Positions 12,851-25,792 of a stretch of DNA of 64,000 bases are shown piece after piece. Below the pieces are notes generated by a model. That model worked only from the letters and a program-made list of their open reading frames with translations. It had not been told where the DNA came from and did not search any database. The translations under genes and the position numbers were made by a program. The stretch is taken from the NCBI GenBank assembly GCA_003993805.1, contig RSEF01000002.1, positions 4,571,620 through 4,635,619 of the forward strand, written 5' to 3'. The first letter of the stretch is position 1. Each line of letters begins with the position of its first letter. This DNA is from Himantopus leucocephalus. Its lineage: Eukaryota > Chordata > Aves > Charadriiformes > Recurvirostridae.

Positions 12851-15023
12851 ATGATCTATGTTAAGGCAGAGGCATACTGACATACTGGGGGGTGATGTTT
12901 GACTGTGTTGCCCTTAGTACACGGCAGATGTCAAAATTCAGTGCTCATAATACAGCGTTTCTCATGGCACCCTTGAAAGGGTCAGTAATTCCAATAGTAA
13001 TAAGAGATGCTTGAGTCATTATATTTGATTTTATTTGCCTAAGGATCAAAAAAATGAGCCTGTCAAGTTGCTTTAACACACTGTGGAGTTGTGTATTTTA
13101 ACTATAGACACAAGACTCAGCTGTCAGTTAAAAAAAATAAAGAGGGGGGACACATTTAGCAATCAGGAGTGTATTGCAACAAGAGTTTTCAGATTTGCCT
13201 TTTAGACTTGGGGCCCCGTTAGCTTCAGAGAGCTCTTTTTCTCACCCAGCAGTGCTTTCTGATGGGAGTAACTGAAAGGAGAGGGAAGGAAGGGCTTGCC
13301 TTTATGTTACTTCTCTAAAATGTATCAGCTGCTTTCCACCCCATGGTGCAATTACTGTTGCTTTCTCATTAATGCTTTAATGCTCAAGTATGGGCCAATG
13401 TAGAAAGGTTCAATACACCATTTCAGTTTAGGGAAGTACAGTTATTGGCTCAATTTAGAGGGATCTCAAGGCTGCTCTAAATTAGAGGCAGATATAATGA
13501 CCTGTATATAGAGGCAGCCTCCAACTCCACCTCCATTTTCTGTGCCCCTTTGCGGTCTTTAAATAAAAAGTATTGTTCTGGGGAGAACAAAGCTATTTTC
13601 GTGACTCTAAGCTACCTATAGTATCTGCCAGAGATGCTATCCAAGGATTTTACAGATCTTGTTGACTAAAGGGGTTACGGTAGATTCACAGATTCACAGA
13701 CTTCTAGGCAATGATGTGAAAACTAAATGCTCCAACTATTGCGAACTTGCTGCCTCGTGTTGTCTAAATAGGATTTGTTTGTGAGTTAGTCTCTATATCA
13801 GTGAGTCAATTTACTGTGAGGGTCTTTGTGTTTTTGGGATGGCTCCCTTGGTGACACACAACTATATTGTGTGTATCACACTGATTGTATTTCTCTCCTT
13901 ACAATATAAAGAAAAGAATTTTTACATAAAAACAGACTCCTACTAGCTTTTTTTCCCTTCTCAGCTACGCACAATATGATTTGTTTGCTGCACCTTAACA
14001 ATTAACACAGAAATTAACTCTCCTGATTTCAGGTTTGGAAGCATTCAGTTTAATAGCTGGCTTCCTAGGCAACAGAGAAGCTTCTTTTCATGCTGAATCG
14101 CATGAAAGGCACGGCACTGACAAGGTGAGAGCACAAGGCTTCTTAGCCTTGAAAAAACTGTTAGTGGCTGCCTATTCTGGAGCATTTGTGCCTTCTCCAT
14201 GGGTGTTGGAGTGGCATAAGGGACAGCTATACGAGCCCTGGCTCCCTAAGACAGGGGATCGCACCGAGCCCTGTGAATTCTCTGTTAGGACATCTGCCTT
14301 CTTCCTAGGTGGCTTTTAGTACCAAGGAGTGGAAAAGTAGAATTGGATTTTTCAGCATTGTCCTTTCTGATAGCATTGATCTCTTCCATCCACACCCAGT
14401 ATTTTCTGGGAAAGCATCACTGCACTTCAGTTGAAGGTTCAAAATGGTTTATGAATTTTCCTTCTACTGTTCATTGGCACAGGAGACAGAGTGTTGGGTA
14501 AACAGATAAACAGCCTGTTAACTGTAGGTGGCATTGAAAAGGAAATTTAAGAACCGAAAAGCTAACACACAAATACACAGCAATGATGGGGATGAAGAAG
14601 ATATAGATGACTACAAGGAGATGCAATTCCTTACCATAATTACTACATTTTTCTAATCAATGTGCATGACGGAATTGCCCTAGTTCTCAAGAGCCTCAAG
14701 TGGACGAGCAGATATTGTAATTTATCTCCTATTTTTGAACATTTTTCCTTCCCACATCTCAAAACATTGCACAAAGGAAGGCAAACAGCATTACAGAGGG
14801 AGGAGGAAAGAATGGCATAAGGCCAAGGACACAGCCAAAAACAGATCACTGCAATTCTGACTTGCAGTGTTAGCTACTGTGGCAACTTGAGAAAAAAGCT
14901 GAAGGATTTTGACCTTGTTTGTGTTTTATTTTACATAAAAGTAGATGTGGAACATCACAAATGCCTATCAAATTATCCCTCAGTGGGAGACGGCAGTGTC
15001 CTTCCACCCACATACATGCTTAC

Positions 15024-15096
15024 CAGAAGAACAAGAATCACTGGCCCTTGATATATGTAGTCGATATATTTCCCTGGCTCTTTTCCAAACCAGCAT
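15024..15096 (-). CDS. CRHR2: CRHR2 exon: ECL2 and start of TM5
   Basis: This 73-bp exon starts in phase 2: A completes a Gln codon. It reads [19 protein letters not shown] then ILVLL, ending in phase 0. The leading Cys-Trp is the ECL2 half of the conserved disulfide with TM3. GKEPG is the CRHR2 version of this loop, and IYQGP(V/I)ILVLL begins TM5. The acceptor is TTTTGTTTCTTACAG and the donor is CTG|GTAAGC. The next exon, expected to encode the rest of TM5 and intracellular loop 3 with the MTKLRAS motif, was searched for by eye down to position 1 and not found. Confidence 0.96.
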
Positions 15097-18000
15097 CTGT
15101 AAGAAACAAAACAAATAGGAAAATAATTTATAAAGGGGAATGCACTTTTAGATTTTAATACCAAGGACACGATAGACAGATGTTCCCTTATTCCACGGGT
15201 TGTTTAATCATGTACCTAAGTGGCAAGTGACTGAGTTTTCTTTTACAAAGCCACTTTTTGTCTGGACACAAATCTGAGCCCCATTTTCCCCTCCCATTAG
15301 ACCGTTCATGTTCCCACTATGTTTCTGGCTATTGCCCGTGTAAATATTTCCAAGAAAAGTGAGAACCTGGTGTAAGGCGGATGTAGAAGAGGTGTCCTGC
15401 TGGCTCTGAAAAAGGGATGAAAGAAATATTCTTTGTAAGGAAAAAAACCTGTTATCTATTGCAGTGTCCAGTGACACTTCAGCCCCATAAAGTAAGGACT
15501 GTTACTAGCAAATTTGCCTCAAGCTGCATGGAAATGCTGTCTAAATAAGGTGCTGGATGAATAAGGAGTTCATCCCATTGGCTTTGAACCAAGCTGGTGA
15601 CCACCAAATCCAGCATACAGTACAGAGACATCATTTGAAGCTAGCAAATACCTGATCCAAGATCACCAAAAGGAAATCAACTTTAAGTTAAGTGAAATCA
15701 CAGGTAAACTGAAGGGCCTCAAACTAGCAGAGAGCCTGGATGGGTCGTGTGACCGAGTGCTGGCTTGACTCTCACTTCCACTAATTACAAGGGTTTTTCT
15801 CCCTGCTGTGTTATACAACAGACTGTGCCTGTGGTTTCACAGTGACCCACCACCAACATTCACTTCCTTCTCTTAACTTAGAGTAATAAATCAGTTATAT
15901 TTATGTCAGTAAATGAATAAGAAAACGGGCTTAGACCTGAACACAGTCATTTACATCATTACATTTTCCTTGTTGCAGTTTTGGCCCAGGCCAAACAATA
16001 GCCAAATCCCAAACTATTCCTGGGGAACAAATCTGGAGCTAGCATGAGCCAGAGGACATTCCCAATAGTCTGCAAAACTGCACCTATCCTGCTTTGGAGG
16101 CCAAGAGGGTTTAATAATGTGGATGTGAACTATTCCATGCTATTTGGACTCCAGCCCCAGAAACAATTCCAGGCACAGCTAATTTAATGTTACAGACACA
16201 GCCACACGGTCTTGGATCCTGCTTCCACCAAGTAGAGACAACTTTGCTACCATAATGCCTTAAGGTTTAGGTCATTGGCGCTCCAGATACCTTAGGAAGT
16301 ATGCTTTGGAGTTCAAAGGTCTGAGAGTTTTTTTCCCCTTTGTGGATACCACACAAAAAGTCTACAGAGCAAAAAATATGTCTTCCCTGTCCCTTGTGAC
16401 AAAAGATAAGCTTAGTGCCACTGGAGACTTGAAAACAAGGGTAATTCCTGAGCCAAGGAGGCCATGGAGACAGGTGCAGATTTGCACTTTTACGAGCATT
16501 CAAAAAATAATACTTGTTGCCTCAAAAAGTTGCAGTCTGTAAGACACAAACTCACTAGTTGAAGGCAAATAAATTGAGATAAGGAAAGCTATGGTTCAGA
16601 TGGAATTATTTCGACTCACATAATGTCCCCAAAGTCTTTCTCCAAACTGTGTTGCTTGCTAAAACAGAAGGAGCTCTTTGCCCATTGCAAAATGCTCTTA
16701 CTGAACTGAATGTACAGAAATATTGAGATATGCAGCAGATATCTAGAAATACAATTCAGTTGTTTCAGAAATACAATCACACAGTTGTTTGCCTTTTCTT
16801 GATTCAATTTCCACATCTTTTAAGTTCCAAATAAATGAGAGAGCTTTGAATATTTTATAAATATAAAACATGTCTGTTATTCCCTGGTGCACTGACTGCA
16901 AATTAGTTTAAGTTGATAGTTTTGCACCTAATCTTCCAAAATTTGGTGAGGAGAGCAAGACTTGGAATAAGGTACTTCCTACAGCTGAGTTATCATCCAA
17001 GAAGAATCCCCAGGGCAGCCTTAAATGAAGGAAACTGTTTTTCTGTGGGTTTTTTGTTTTGTTACGGAGATGGAAAGATATGAAGAAAAAAGAATTGCAA
17101 GTTATGTCAAGGCAGGAAACACAACTCTCCAGAACTTGCAAGACCTACATTTGAGAGAGGTTTTTGAAGGGCATTTTCGCAGAACTATTATAAATTGCCT
17201 GAAACTCAGAGAACCAAGAGCTATTAGAAGAGGAGTTTCTGGGAAGCTGGCTGTTCTAGCAGATGAATCTAGCAGAGGGACTAATAAGAAACAGGGTGAG
17301 GCACACGGCAGAACTTAGTGGGCTAGAAAAAGTTAGCAGAGAACAGATAGTAGATAGAGAACAGCTGGTAGAGAACAAATGAGGTTCCAGGGCAAAGGCT
17401 GCTCATTCCTCTGCGGAATTTAAATATTGTTTAACTGTAAGACCATACTGAGGAGCAAAATGCTGACATTTATTATCTGAAGCCCAGCATTAGACCAAGG
17501 TTGCATTGACTGAAGCATCATGTGTATATACACACTTTCACACAATTTGAGGGAACAAGGTTGCGGCCAAAGGTAGACTTCTATGACACAGTCATGTCCA
17601 TAGGAACTTGATGCTTCTGGAGTTAGCGGCGAAAATAAAAGCAGCTTTTCTAGGAAGGTGTTAATCTCATTAGGCAATGAAACAAATCTGTTACATTGTA
17701 ATCTAAACATTTCTAATATACCCATTAAATCAGGCGAGTAAGGGGGAGAGGGCAGATATGCCGGTGACATTACATATGTTTGCATTTGGTTAGCTGTATT
17801 TCACATTCACAGTCTAACTGTTCAAACTAGGACCTTAGCTGAGATATTGCAAACTTTTCTGCCTATCACCTTAACTCTTACTTTAAATACAACATAAGCC
17901 ATTATTTCTGCAATAAAATCAGCACTGCACATTTCTTTAAAATCAAAAAGAGAAACCTAAACCACTGAAAATTAATTGGTGCATCAGAAGTTTAATTCCA

Positions 18001-18804
18001 TCTGTGTGAAATAAAAACCATTTTCTTTTTTCTTTTTCTTTTTTTTTTTTAACCTCTGAAAGAATAAACAAACACTCCCTGAATATTGAAGAGGACAATT
18101 TACGAAGACAGTTCTGATTAGACTCAGATATGTAAACACACTTCTATTGAATAGCACTAATTATTATTCTTCATGGTTCTCTGATAGTTCTTTATATAAC
18201 AAAAACCAACACTGGTTTTATCATTACTGTTAATTAGATCTTACTAATGTTCTTCCCCTTAGCAATTGTCCATCAATGAAATTACTACAATAACTCTTAA
18301 TCATTTGTGTGGTTTTTTTATTGAGACTTAACAGGACTTTTTTCAGAGTTGTCAGATTTTGCTAAAGAACTGCTAAACGCCAGACAGGATATTTGCCACA
18401 GTACCAATTATATTTGTCTCAATATGCAGAACATGGTCCCCAGTAAGAACAAAAATGAAAAAATTAGGAAGCTGGTTGAAGTATTTTCTTAACATTCTTC
18501 CTGTGTGCTATTTTGAGCTCTTAAACTATTATGAGCCACATAACTTGAACTCCAGTTCAACGCCCAAACAACTTAAGTTACAGTTCAAATGCATACTCAG
18601 ATGAAGAAGTTTCCCATTTTGTTCTGAATATTGGGCTCTCTGCTGGGATATCCGAACAGTCCTGGAAGCTGCAGGAGAGTACATGTTCTCTGCATGTGTC
18701 CAGTTTGCTAGGTCTAACCTCATGGGGGAGCAACACATAATTTCCCCAGTGGTCAAGATAAATGGAGCGTAACAGCTAGGCTGACTGAGAAGACCAGCCT
18801 CTGT

Positions 18805-19215
18805 TCACAGAACAGCTGAGGTTGGCAGTCTGGAGACAGGCTAGTCCAACCCCTGCTCAAAGCAGAATCAGCAGAAGCAGGTTGCTCAGAGCTGTGCCCA
18901 GCTGGCTTTTGAGTAGCTCCAAGGATAAAGACTCCACAACTTCCCTGGGCAACCTCTTCCAGTGTTCTACCCACAACCTTCACAGTAAAAAGGTGTTTCC
19001 TGATGTTCAGATCAAATTTCATGTGTTTCAGCTTGTGCCACTGTCGCTTGTCCTGTCACGAGGCACCACTGAGAAGTGTCTGGCTCCACCTTCTTCATAC
19101 TGTCCTATAGGATATTTATAAGCATTGATAAGATCTCCCTGAGCCTTCCCCTCTCGAGCCTAAACACTCCCAACCCTCCCAGCCTCTCCTTGCATGAGAG
19201 ATGCTCCAGTATCCT
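18805..19215 (-). mobile_element. CR1 LINE 3' fragment, antisense to + strand
   Basis: Antisense CR1 landmarks appear in order: CTAGTCCAACCCCTGCTCAA, GACTCCACAACTTCCCTGGG, AAGGTGTTTCCTGATGTTCA, CACCACTGAGAAGTGTCTGG, TTGATAAGATCTCCCTGAGC and CCTCTCCTTGCATGAGAGAT. Together they cover roughly the last 400 bp of CR1. The terminal CAGAATCAT repeats are largely decayed. Confidence 0.92.
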
Positions 19216-20093
19216 GACAGCAATTATTTCTCAACGCCAGCGATTAGTTTTACCTCAACTGTCTGTATTTGCGCACACTTACGGAATTCAAATTAAAGGC
19301 ATGATTTCTGCATCACCCCAGCACAGAGAAAGGATTTTGTAAATGCCACAAAGTTTAGTCTAAACCGTCCCAATGGCTGATGGACTGGAGAGGGGAATAG
19401 ACCATAAGTAAGTTAAATACACACACGTGCACATCTCACACGCAGGTACCAGAGGTGCATTCCTACACGTGCTTCAGTTTGACTGTTTAGCAGAATCTGC
19501 CCCTTTCCTCAAGCCGGGAGGCAGCGAGCAGGGACTATCTGAAGTATCACATGCTTTAATGCTTGAGAAGATGACTGAATATTTATGACAATTGACGGGC
19601 TCTCAGCAAGTTATTCATGTCTTGTTTTGCTTCGGTTCATTTACTTTACTGAGTCTCCTCTGCACATGACATTACTACAAATGCAAAAAGCAGATTTCAT
19701 TTAATAGCCTTCGCCTTATAGCTTAATGCCCTTATCAGGTCTTCGTTTACAAGAGCTCTGCCTGTCTGCCTGGGTGCAGGTGCTAGATGAAAGGAATGGC
19801 TCTATTGAAGCATCCAGTCTCAGTTTCTCAAGCTGAGTAATGTACACGAATCATGGCCCCACTGCTGAGAATAAACAAGCACAACACTGAGGCTCCAGGC
19901 CATTACACCTCACGCTATGGTGGGCAGAAGCCAAATTCTGCACTTTCTCAATGCACAACACATTTGGAGTAGCTACAACGTGCAGTGAGGATGTATGTGA
20001 ACGTCTCACTCCAAGGCAAACACCAGCATTAAAGGCAGAAAGGTGAAAACATCCCAAGGCATTGGGTTTAATTGTCTGGGTCAACCAAGAGTA

Positions 20094-20330
20094 ACCTGGT
20101 GCCCCCCNGACCTGGTGCCCCCCTTATCAGTGAGCACGTGAGGCAAATGATGTATACAAGTTAGAGTGTACACGTTTGTCCATGACGTGGATTTAAAAGC
20201 ACACGCTCCGTTTGATAANAACCTGGTGCCCCCCTTATTGGTGAGCACGTGAGGCAAATGATGTATACAAGTTAAGAGTGTACACATTTGTCCATGACGT
20301 GGATTTAAAAGCACACGCTCCGTTTGATAA
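20094..20330. repeat. ~110-bp duplicated block around single Ns at 20108 and 20219
   Basis: A block running from ACCTGGTGCCCCCCTTAT to GCTCCGTTTGATAA occurs at 20110-20218 and again from 20220 to 20330, with a third partial start (AACCTGGTGCCCCCC) just before 20108. The copies differ at a few sites, for example ATCAGTG versus ATTGGTG. Each N lies exactly at a unit boundary. Confidence 0.85.
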
Positions 20331-22268
20331 TCCACCCAAGGCAGAGAGCTTGAGCCTAGGGACTCAACAGGAACAGTCCGGATATTCTGCACACCAAATA
20401 GTATCACTTTGCCTTTCTTGCCCTGCTGACTGTATTTTGTACCCCCCTTTCTTTTGTTGCACAGGATCTGGGCCAGTTAAACCTTTGAAAGGTGGCACAC
20501 GTACCTATGTAAACGTGTCATGTCTTTCTTCATATCCATGGTACATCAAGGGGAGATTCTTTCACATTCACTTTGTGGGTATGCAATGATGGTGAAAGGA
20601 GGCAGTGGTACATACGATGCAGTGGTTTCTTCATCTATCTACTTTGTGTGCAGTGCAATCCCAGTTGTTGCAGCATGTTCCTATTAGGGGTCCTCCTTTC
20701 CATTACTTCTTTTGGGAGAGATGAGCAGTCTTCCAAAATGAGGTGTTCAAACCTTGGTGTTGAACACACTCAAAAGAAGAACGTTTAAAGTGCATCGCCT
20801 TTATTAAAGCATGTGGTGTTTTGCCTCTCCAGGCTTCAAGACACAAGTTTTGGTTATTTTGTTTTGTGCTGTTTAAGCTGACTAGTTCCTTCAGCTCTAG
20901 TTCTACAGCTGAAAGCCCTACTTCAGCGCAATGAGACAGCTGCCGTGCTGCCCGGGCTTATGCAAGGTAACAACTACAAGGAACACGACCATGAAGCAGA
21001 CCCAGAATGTTGTGACCCTTGAGCTATCCAGAAACAAGAAGGTCTGTGAACACAGAAATTAGGGAAATCTGGTGATCTGAGGTTATCGCCTTAGGCTGAT
21101 CGACTTGGATGCTCAAGGAACAGGTTCCAACGAGTTTTTCTTGCCATTTTGAGACTACAGTATGAATTCTCCTGTATGATTATTGTAGGCAGGGCTGGAA
21201 TCACACAAAACTTCTCTCTCAGTGAAAGGATGTCTGTCTGATTGCGAATATGTGTAACTGCTGGGAATTAGATTATCACCTTCAAAGCCACCATTAAAGC
21301 TACAGAAGAGAGATTGGTCAAGGGCTCAAAAGTTTGTGGGGAGACAGAAGAGAAACTTAGTAGCGCATAACAGAATTCCTCCCATGCCTACAGCATGGAT
21401 GCCCAAAGCTCAGCCATTCATCCTATCCATCTCCCTTACAGTCAGCAGAAACAGTGCATGTAAGTCTAATTCATCCAACCTACTTTGGACATCTCCTTCC
21501 AGATGTGATGAAATGCACCCCAGACTGCATTTACTGTTTTGACTGATCACCACTGATCATAAGAGACCACAGATTAGTGCAGAGGCAGACACCTATAAGG
21601 TAGACACATTTAATCAGATGTGCTACAGACAGCAAACAGTGTGGTCATATGAAAAACAGATTCATGGAGAAAAGAATTTTTTTTAAGGTTAGGGAAGGGA
21701 GCTGTAACAGACAACAGACATTGATCCAAACACTAGTTGAAAAGTACAAGCTGAGCTATATCTGACCAGTATCGATGTTTGGGGGATAAATTCCCAAAAC
21801 ACAGATGCCTCTTTATCTCCTATATTTTTCAATTTCATGCACTAACTGCTTCCAATTGGAAAAGCCAGAAACAGAAATGCAAAAATTCCAGCCATAAGAC
21901 TATTCTTGGCAGGCTGTCAACTGCATTCTGCACACCCAGAAGGCTAAATCCTTTAGCACTCAACTGCAGTTTTTACCAAGGTCTTACTCAAGCAAAACTC
22001 CCATTGAAGGAAATTACCCTGACTGTAAATCATGTATAAAGCTATCAAATGAGGACTTCAAGATTTGGCCAAGGGTATTTGGGAAAGGTATTTTCTGGAG
22101 TTGACTCAAGAAGTGCTCTGAAATTTGAGATGGTCTGGATTTGGATGTAACCTTTCTTCTTTCCTATCAATCAGCCTTATTTCTAAATTACCGGTTCAGA
22201 GTTCAGCCTGCAGGCATTTCCTAATTTATTTAGAGAGCCACATAAACACAAATGTTAACATCACTTAC

Positions 22269-22329
22269 TGTTCATTTTCATAATATAGTTTGCCAATGGC
22301 CCAGGCAATGATGATTGGACAAGGAATAC
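22269..22329 (-). CDS. CRHR2: CRHR2 exon: TM4 and start of ECL2
   Basis: This 61-bp exon has the length usual for this exon in class B receptors. Its GT completes a Cys codon started in the previous exon, and it reads (C)[19 protein letters not shown], ending in CA (phase 2). AWAIGKLYY(E/D)NE is shared by CRH receptors, and Glu rather than Asp before Asn favours CRHR2. The second Cys, in IPCP, replaces the Phe I recall in mammalian IPFP. The acceptor is TTTTGCTGTTGCAG and the donor is ACA|GTAAGT. No single ORF of useful length marks it; the call rests on splice sites, phase and motif. Confidence 0.95.
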
Positions 22330-23842
22330 CTGCAACAGCAAAAAAATCAGGAGTTAATCACAACGCCCCTATGGCTGGATGATACAGATGTAGATTTGTG
22401 TGAAGAGAGTCTTGGTTAATGAACTGGAAGCCTCTAAATACACGTGGTCCTATCTTGGTATAGTTGAGACATCACAATTGCTAAGACCTCTTTATGTATA
22501 TATAAAAAAGATCATCTCAAAACCAGAAAACTCTAGTGCCAGTAAGAAAAGTTAACAAAATTATTAGCAAACACATATAAATAACTATATTTCTATATAA
22601 GTGATCAGAACAATTTTGTCTGGCTTAAAGGCAATTTTGGTCCCTTTTGATTTTTTTGTGGTTGATACAGCTAAACCGTAGAAACATCACTTGGAGGTGG
22701 GCGTTTAGATTTTTATGTCCCAGGCTGCAAGAAGCTTGTAAACTTATTAGACTCCGGATGAAGCCCAGAAATTTTGAAATTTTCAAAATTTTCAACCATT
22801 TTTTTTTAGTTGTCTTCCCTGTGAAACAGGATTATGAGAAAGAATCTCTTGATATCTTGCAATGTCAGAATTCATTCATTGTTTGCCCTTTCTATAGTAT
22901 CCAGCTACTCTTAACTTTATATATATATCATTCTGCCTATGATGTGCAGCGTGCTCTGTGTCTGCAGGCGAGTTCTTATCAACGCCGTGCACTTTGCTTT
23001 ACGGGGCTCGCTTTCTCAATTATACCCAGAAGGTGCTACAGTACTGCTCCTTGGACATTCAACCTCATTGCAGCAGATAAGGTGTATTTGTACACTTAAT
23101 GTCCCAGCAGTGCCATACCCTCTGCTTTCCAGCTCCATAGTTATACCAGTCTCATGTCCAGAGCCTTGCCCTTGTGCTTGTTTTGTATCAGGCCTTCAGA
23201 GTCAAACTGGTTTGAAGGGGATTTGCTGGAGGAGGAAACTGGAAGTGAGGAAGAGTAAGTGGAGCTGGCCTTCTGACACAGACCTTCTGAGGGAGACAGG
23301 AACTTTTTCACCCAGGCATTCCCCAGGAAAAGACTGGATTGATGTCAAAATTGGAGGAGGAGGTTCTCCCCCCTCCATTTCCCCTTTACCTTTAACCTGT
23401 CACCTCAGGCAAAATCAAACAAGACAAGCGTCTCCAGCTCCATCTGTGGTTCCAACCTCCAGGTTCACATCCCTCTGAAATCACTGCTACTCTAAGATGA
23501 ATTCATGACTCAACATGACTTAAACCCTCAGGTAGGAGTCAGCACGGCCTTGTATCTAACACTGCCTTTTAACCTCCCATTTGTTACCTCTCCTGTGGAA
23601 AACAGAGGCTTTAAAGAGATGAAGCAAAGTGCAAAGAACCACAACAGAGTAGGGGAGGGACTGAATTGCTAAGTGGTCATCTTTAACCTTAGCAAGAAGT
23701 ATGGCTCAGCTCTGATCTCCTGCACCACCATCCCTGGTGACTCCTGTGCTCTTGCGGTGATTGTGTTGTCTCCCATCTTATTCGCCATTGACTCACAGGG
23801 TCTAGTGCATTTGTTTCCCCCATGTTCTTGCTAGGCATGAAC

Positions 23843-23868
23843 ATATATATATATATATATATATATAT
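23843..23868. repeat. (AT)13 microsatellite
   Basis: Twenty-six uninterrupted alternating A and T bases inside an intron; likely length-polymorphic. Confidence 0.95.
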
Positions 23869-24481
23869 GTAGCTATGTCCTTTCTCCTAGAGGAAAACAT
23901 TTTACTTTTCCTTGTGAAGCGAAGAACAGGGATTTGAGAATGAGGATGGTAAAAGACTGTGTATAGGAAGGCAAAGCAGAGCCAGAAAGCAGCCAAAAGG
24001 GTGAGAGAAAAGGTATATTCAGCTCGCACCGCTCCTACATCAGTAATCAGAGAACCAGAAGGCTCTCAGAGAGGTAGAGAGGGAAAATACTAGGGACCGA
24101 ACGAGTCAGGGGTTCTGTGAGAGCTGTGTGAGCAACTGATTTTCCAGTTTGCTGACAGAACTGAAAAATATTGAAAAAAAATTGAATCAATTCCCATATA
24201 AACATTTTCTTTCTACTACAGCTCCTCTTTCCTCCCATTTGATTTTGGATTGAATGACATATTCTGTTTTAAAGGCTGTTTCTGCCTTCAGAACTGCAAT
24301 TCAATTACTTCTGCTCAATTCTGAGAGGAAGAGGCATTTCTGAACAAAAAGTCATTCTACCTTCAGAAAAGAAAATATTTGTGACTTTTTTCTACCTTTC
24401 TTATTTTAACAGAAAAGAACTGCCAAATTCACACGCTGCCACATGGGGCTTGTCTTGCAAGACCTCTCCTGGCCAAGTTCA

Positions 24482-25070
24482 AATCACGGATATAGTGGTT
24501 GGAAAGGACCTCTAAAGGTATCCAGTCCAATCTTCTGCTCAAAGCAGAATTATCAATGCTAGCACACCTCAGTCAGGGCTTAGCCTTGCTGAATTTTCAC
24601 TAACACCAGGGCCAGAGATTCCACAGCTTCTGCATCATCTGTTCCAGTGTTGCACTACCTTGTTGGTAAATGTTCTGTTTTCTTAATGTCCAGCTGGAAC
24701 CTCCCAGTCTGAAGTTCGTGGTCACTGTCCCTTCTTATAACATCTGCTATTATCAAGAAGAATTTGGCTCCATTATCTTCATAATTATCCTTCAAATCAT
24801 TGTACCTAAGAGATCTGTCCTCAGCTGCTTCTTTGCCAGACTAAACAAGCTCAGATCCTTCAGCCTCACTTCACAGGTCATGATCCCTGATCATACTGAC
24901 AGCCTTCTACTGGATAATCTCCATTTTTTTCACATCCCCTTTGACCTAAGAGACCCAAAACTGACCAGAGTATTCCAAAGGCAGCCTTACCAAAGCTGAG
25001 TAGGAAGTATTAGTAACTCCCCTCAATCTTCTGGCCACGCAGTATGTGTTTTACCTTATTCATGATGAGA
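24482..25070 (-). mobile_element. Old CR1-like LINE fragment, antisense
   Basis: GTGGTTGGAAAGGACCTCTA, ATCCAGTCCAATCTTCTGCT, GAGATTCCACAGCTTCTGCA, TGTTCCAGTGTTGCACTACC, GCCAGACTAAACAAGCTCAG and ATTCCAAAGGCAGCCTTACC follow the order of an antisense CR1 3' region. It is much more diverged than the 18.8-kb copy and longer, and probably belongs to an older CR1 subfamily. Confidence 0.82.
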
Positions 25071-25792
25071 AGGCACTGATGGCTCATACTCAGCCTGCAT
25101 CCGCTGCAAGCCTTACATCCTGCTGCTCTGACACTCGGTTCCTAGCCTGTACTGATGGACGAGCTTATGTTGATGCCGCTAGGGAAAAGGAGCAGCCTTT
25201 GCTCTCGGCCAGGCTGACACAGGAGAAGGGAGGTAATGGCATGCAATGATCTATTTTTCTGTCCCTAAGTAGCCACAAGGATAGTACAAAGGTGACATGC
25301 GACTCTTTATTAAGGGCTGTTCTCTAGGAACTGGCAGATAATTAGGCTTCTCTTCTAGTCAGCTCCTCACAAGTGTCTCCTCTGTGTCTGGAGACTGAGT
25401 GGTCCACAGGGCATGGACAGTGCCTCTTCTGTTTCATGCCATGCAGAACAGCAGTGTATAAGGGGTTGTGATCACTGTTTTGCTGATCAAAGTGAAAGGG
25501 ACATGGTATGAACTGCTGCATCCCCAAAATGCTGAGCCCGGGAGTTCTCTTTCTTTCCTTAACACCGGGTGCCTGAGGATCTAAATGGAGAAGATAAATC
25601 CAGCAATAATCTATTAACTTTATGTCATCACCACAGTGACTAGACCTGACCTCATGTCGTTCTGACAAAGCTTGGTTTGAATGTCAGATTTCACCACAGT
25701 GGGATTTTTAAAGGTTATTCTTGCTGCTCTTGTCTTTATCACTTTAATGCCAGGTACCACATAAAACCATTTTAAACACACAAGGTACTTAC

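Larger units (their letters stand above)
1..15023 (-). other. CRHR2: CRHR2 downstream intron (partial)
   Basis: This sequence follows the last recognised exon in the transcript direction. It contains a probable solo LTR (8836-9483), a MIR/L3-like trace (10618-10800), a 100-N gap (12430-12529), a CR1 3' end with an internal duplication (12530-12850) and a single N at 11696. Positions 1-8800 show only short low-complexity patches such as AAT repeats near 7870. I found no CRHR2 exon for TM5-TM7 and no other gene. Confidence 0.8.
15097..22268 (-). other. CRHR2: CRHR2 intron, 7172 bp
   Basis: This intron lies between the TM4/ECL2 and ECL2/TM5 exons. It contains an antisense CR1 fragment at 18805-19215, a duplicated block of about 110 bp around single Ns at 20108 and 20219, and AT-rich stretches at 18120-18310 and 19550-19730 that could be conserved non-coding sequence. 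No coding exon was seen. Confidence 0.9.
22330..25792 (-). other. CRHR2: CRHR2 intron, 3463 bp
   Basis: This intron lies between the TM3 and TM4 exons. It contains an old antisense CR1 fragment (24482-25070), a perfect (AT)13 run at 23843-23868, and a possible MIR-like trace around 23570-23680. Overlapping open frames of 150 and 179 codons between 22647 and 23478 have no recognisable domain. Confidence 0.9.

Noticed and set aside
13681..13715. ATTCACAGATTCACAGAC as a CR1 tail
   Set aside because: It resembles the terminal repeats of CR1, but the adjacent sequence does not follow any CR1 landmark; too short to call.
14973..15170. Full 65-codon minus open frame as coding
   Set aside because: Only 15024-15096 is exon. 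The frame on both sides is intron, beyond a clear AG acceptor and GT donor.
22647..23478. Overlapping + strand open frames of 150 and 179 codons
   Set aside because: No domain, no splice support and no codon bias. Serine/proline-rich composition and an overlap in two frames inside a CRHR2 intron point to chance.
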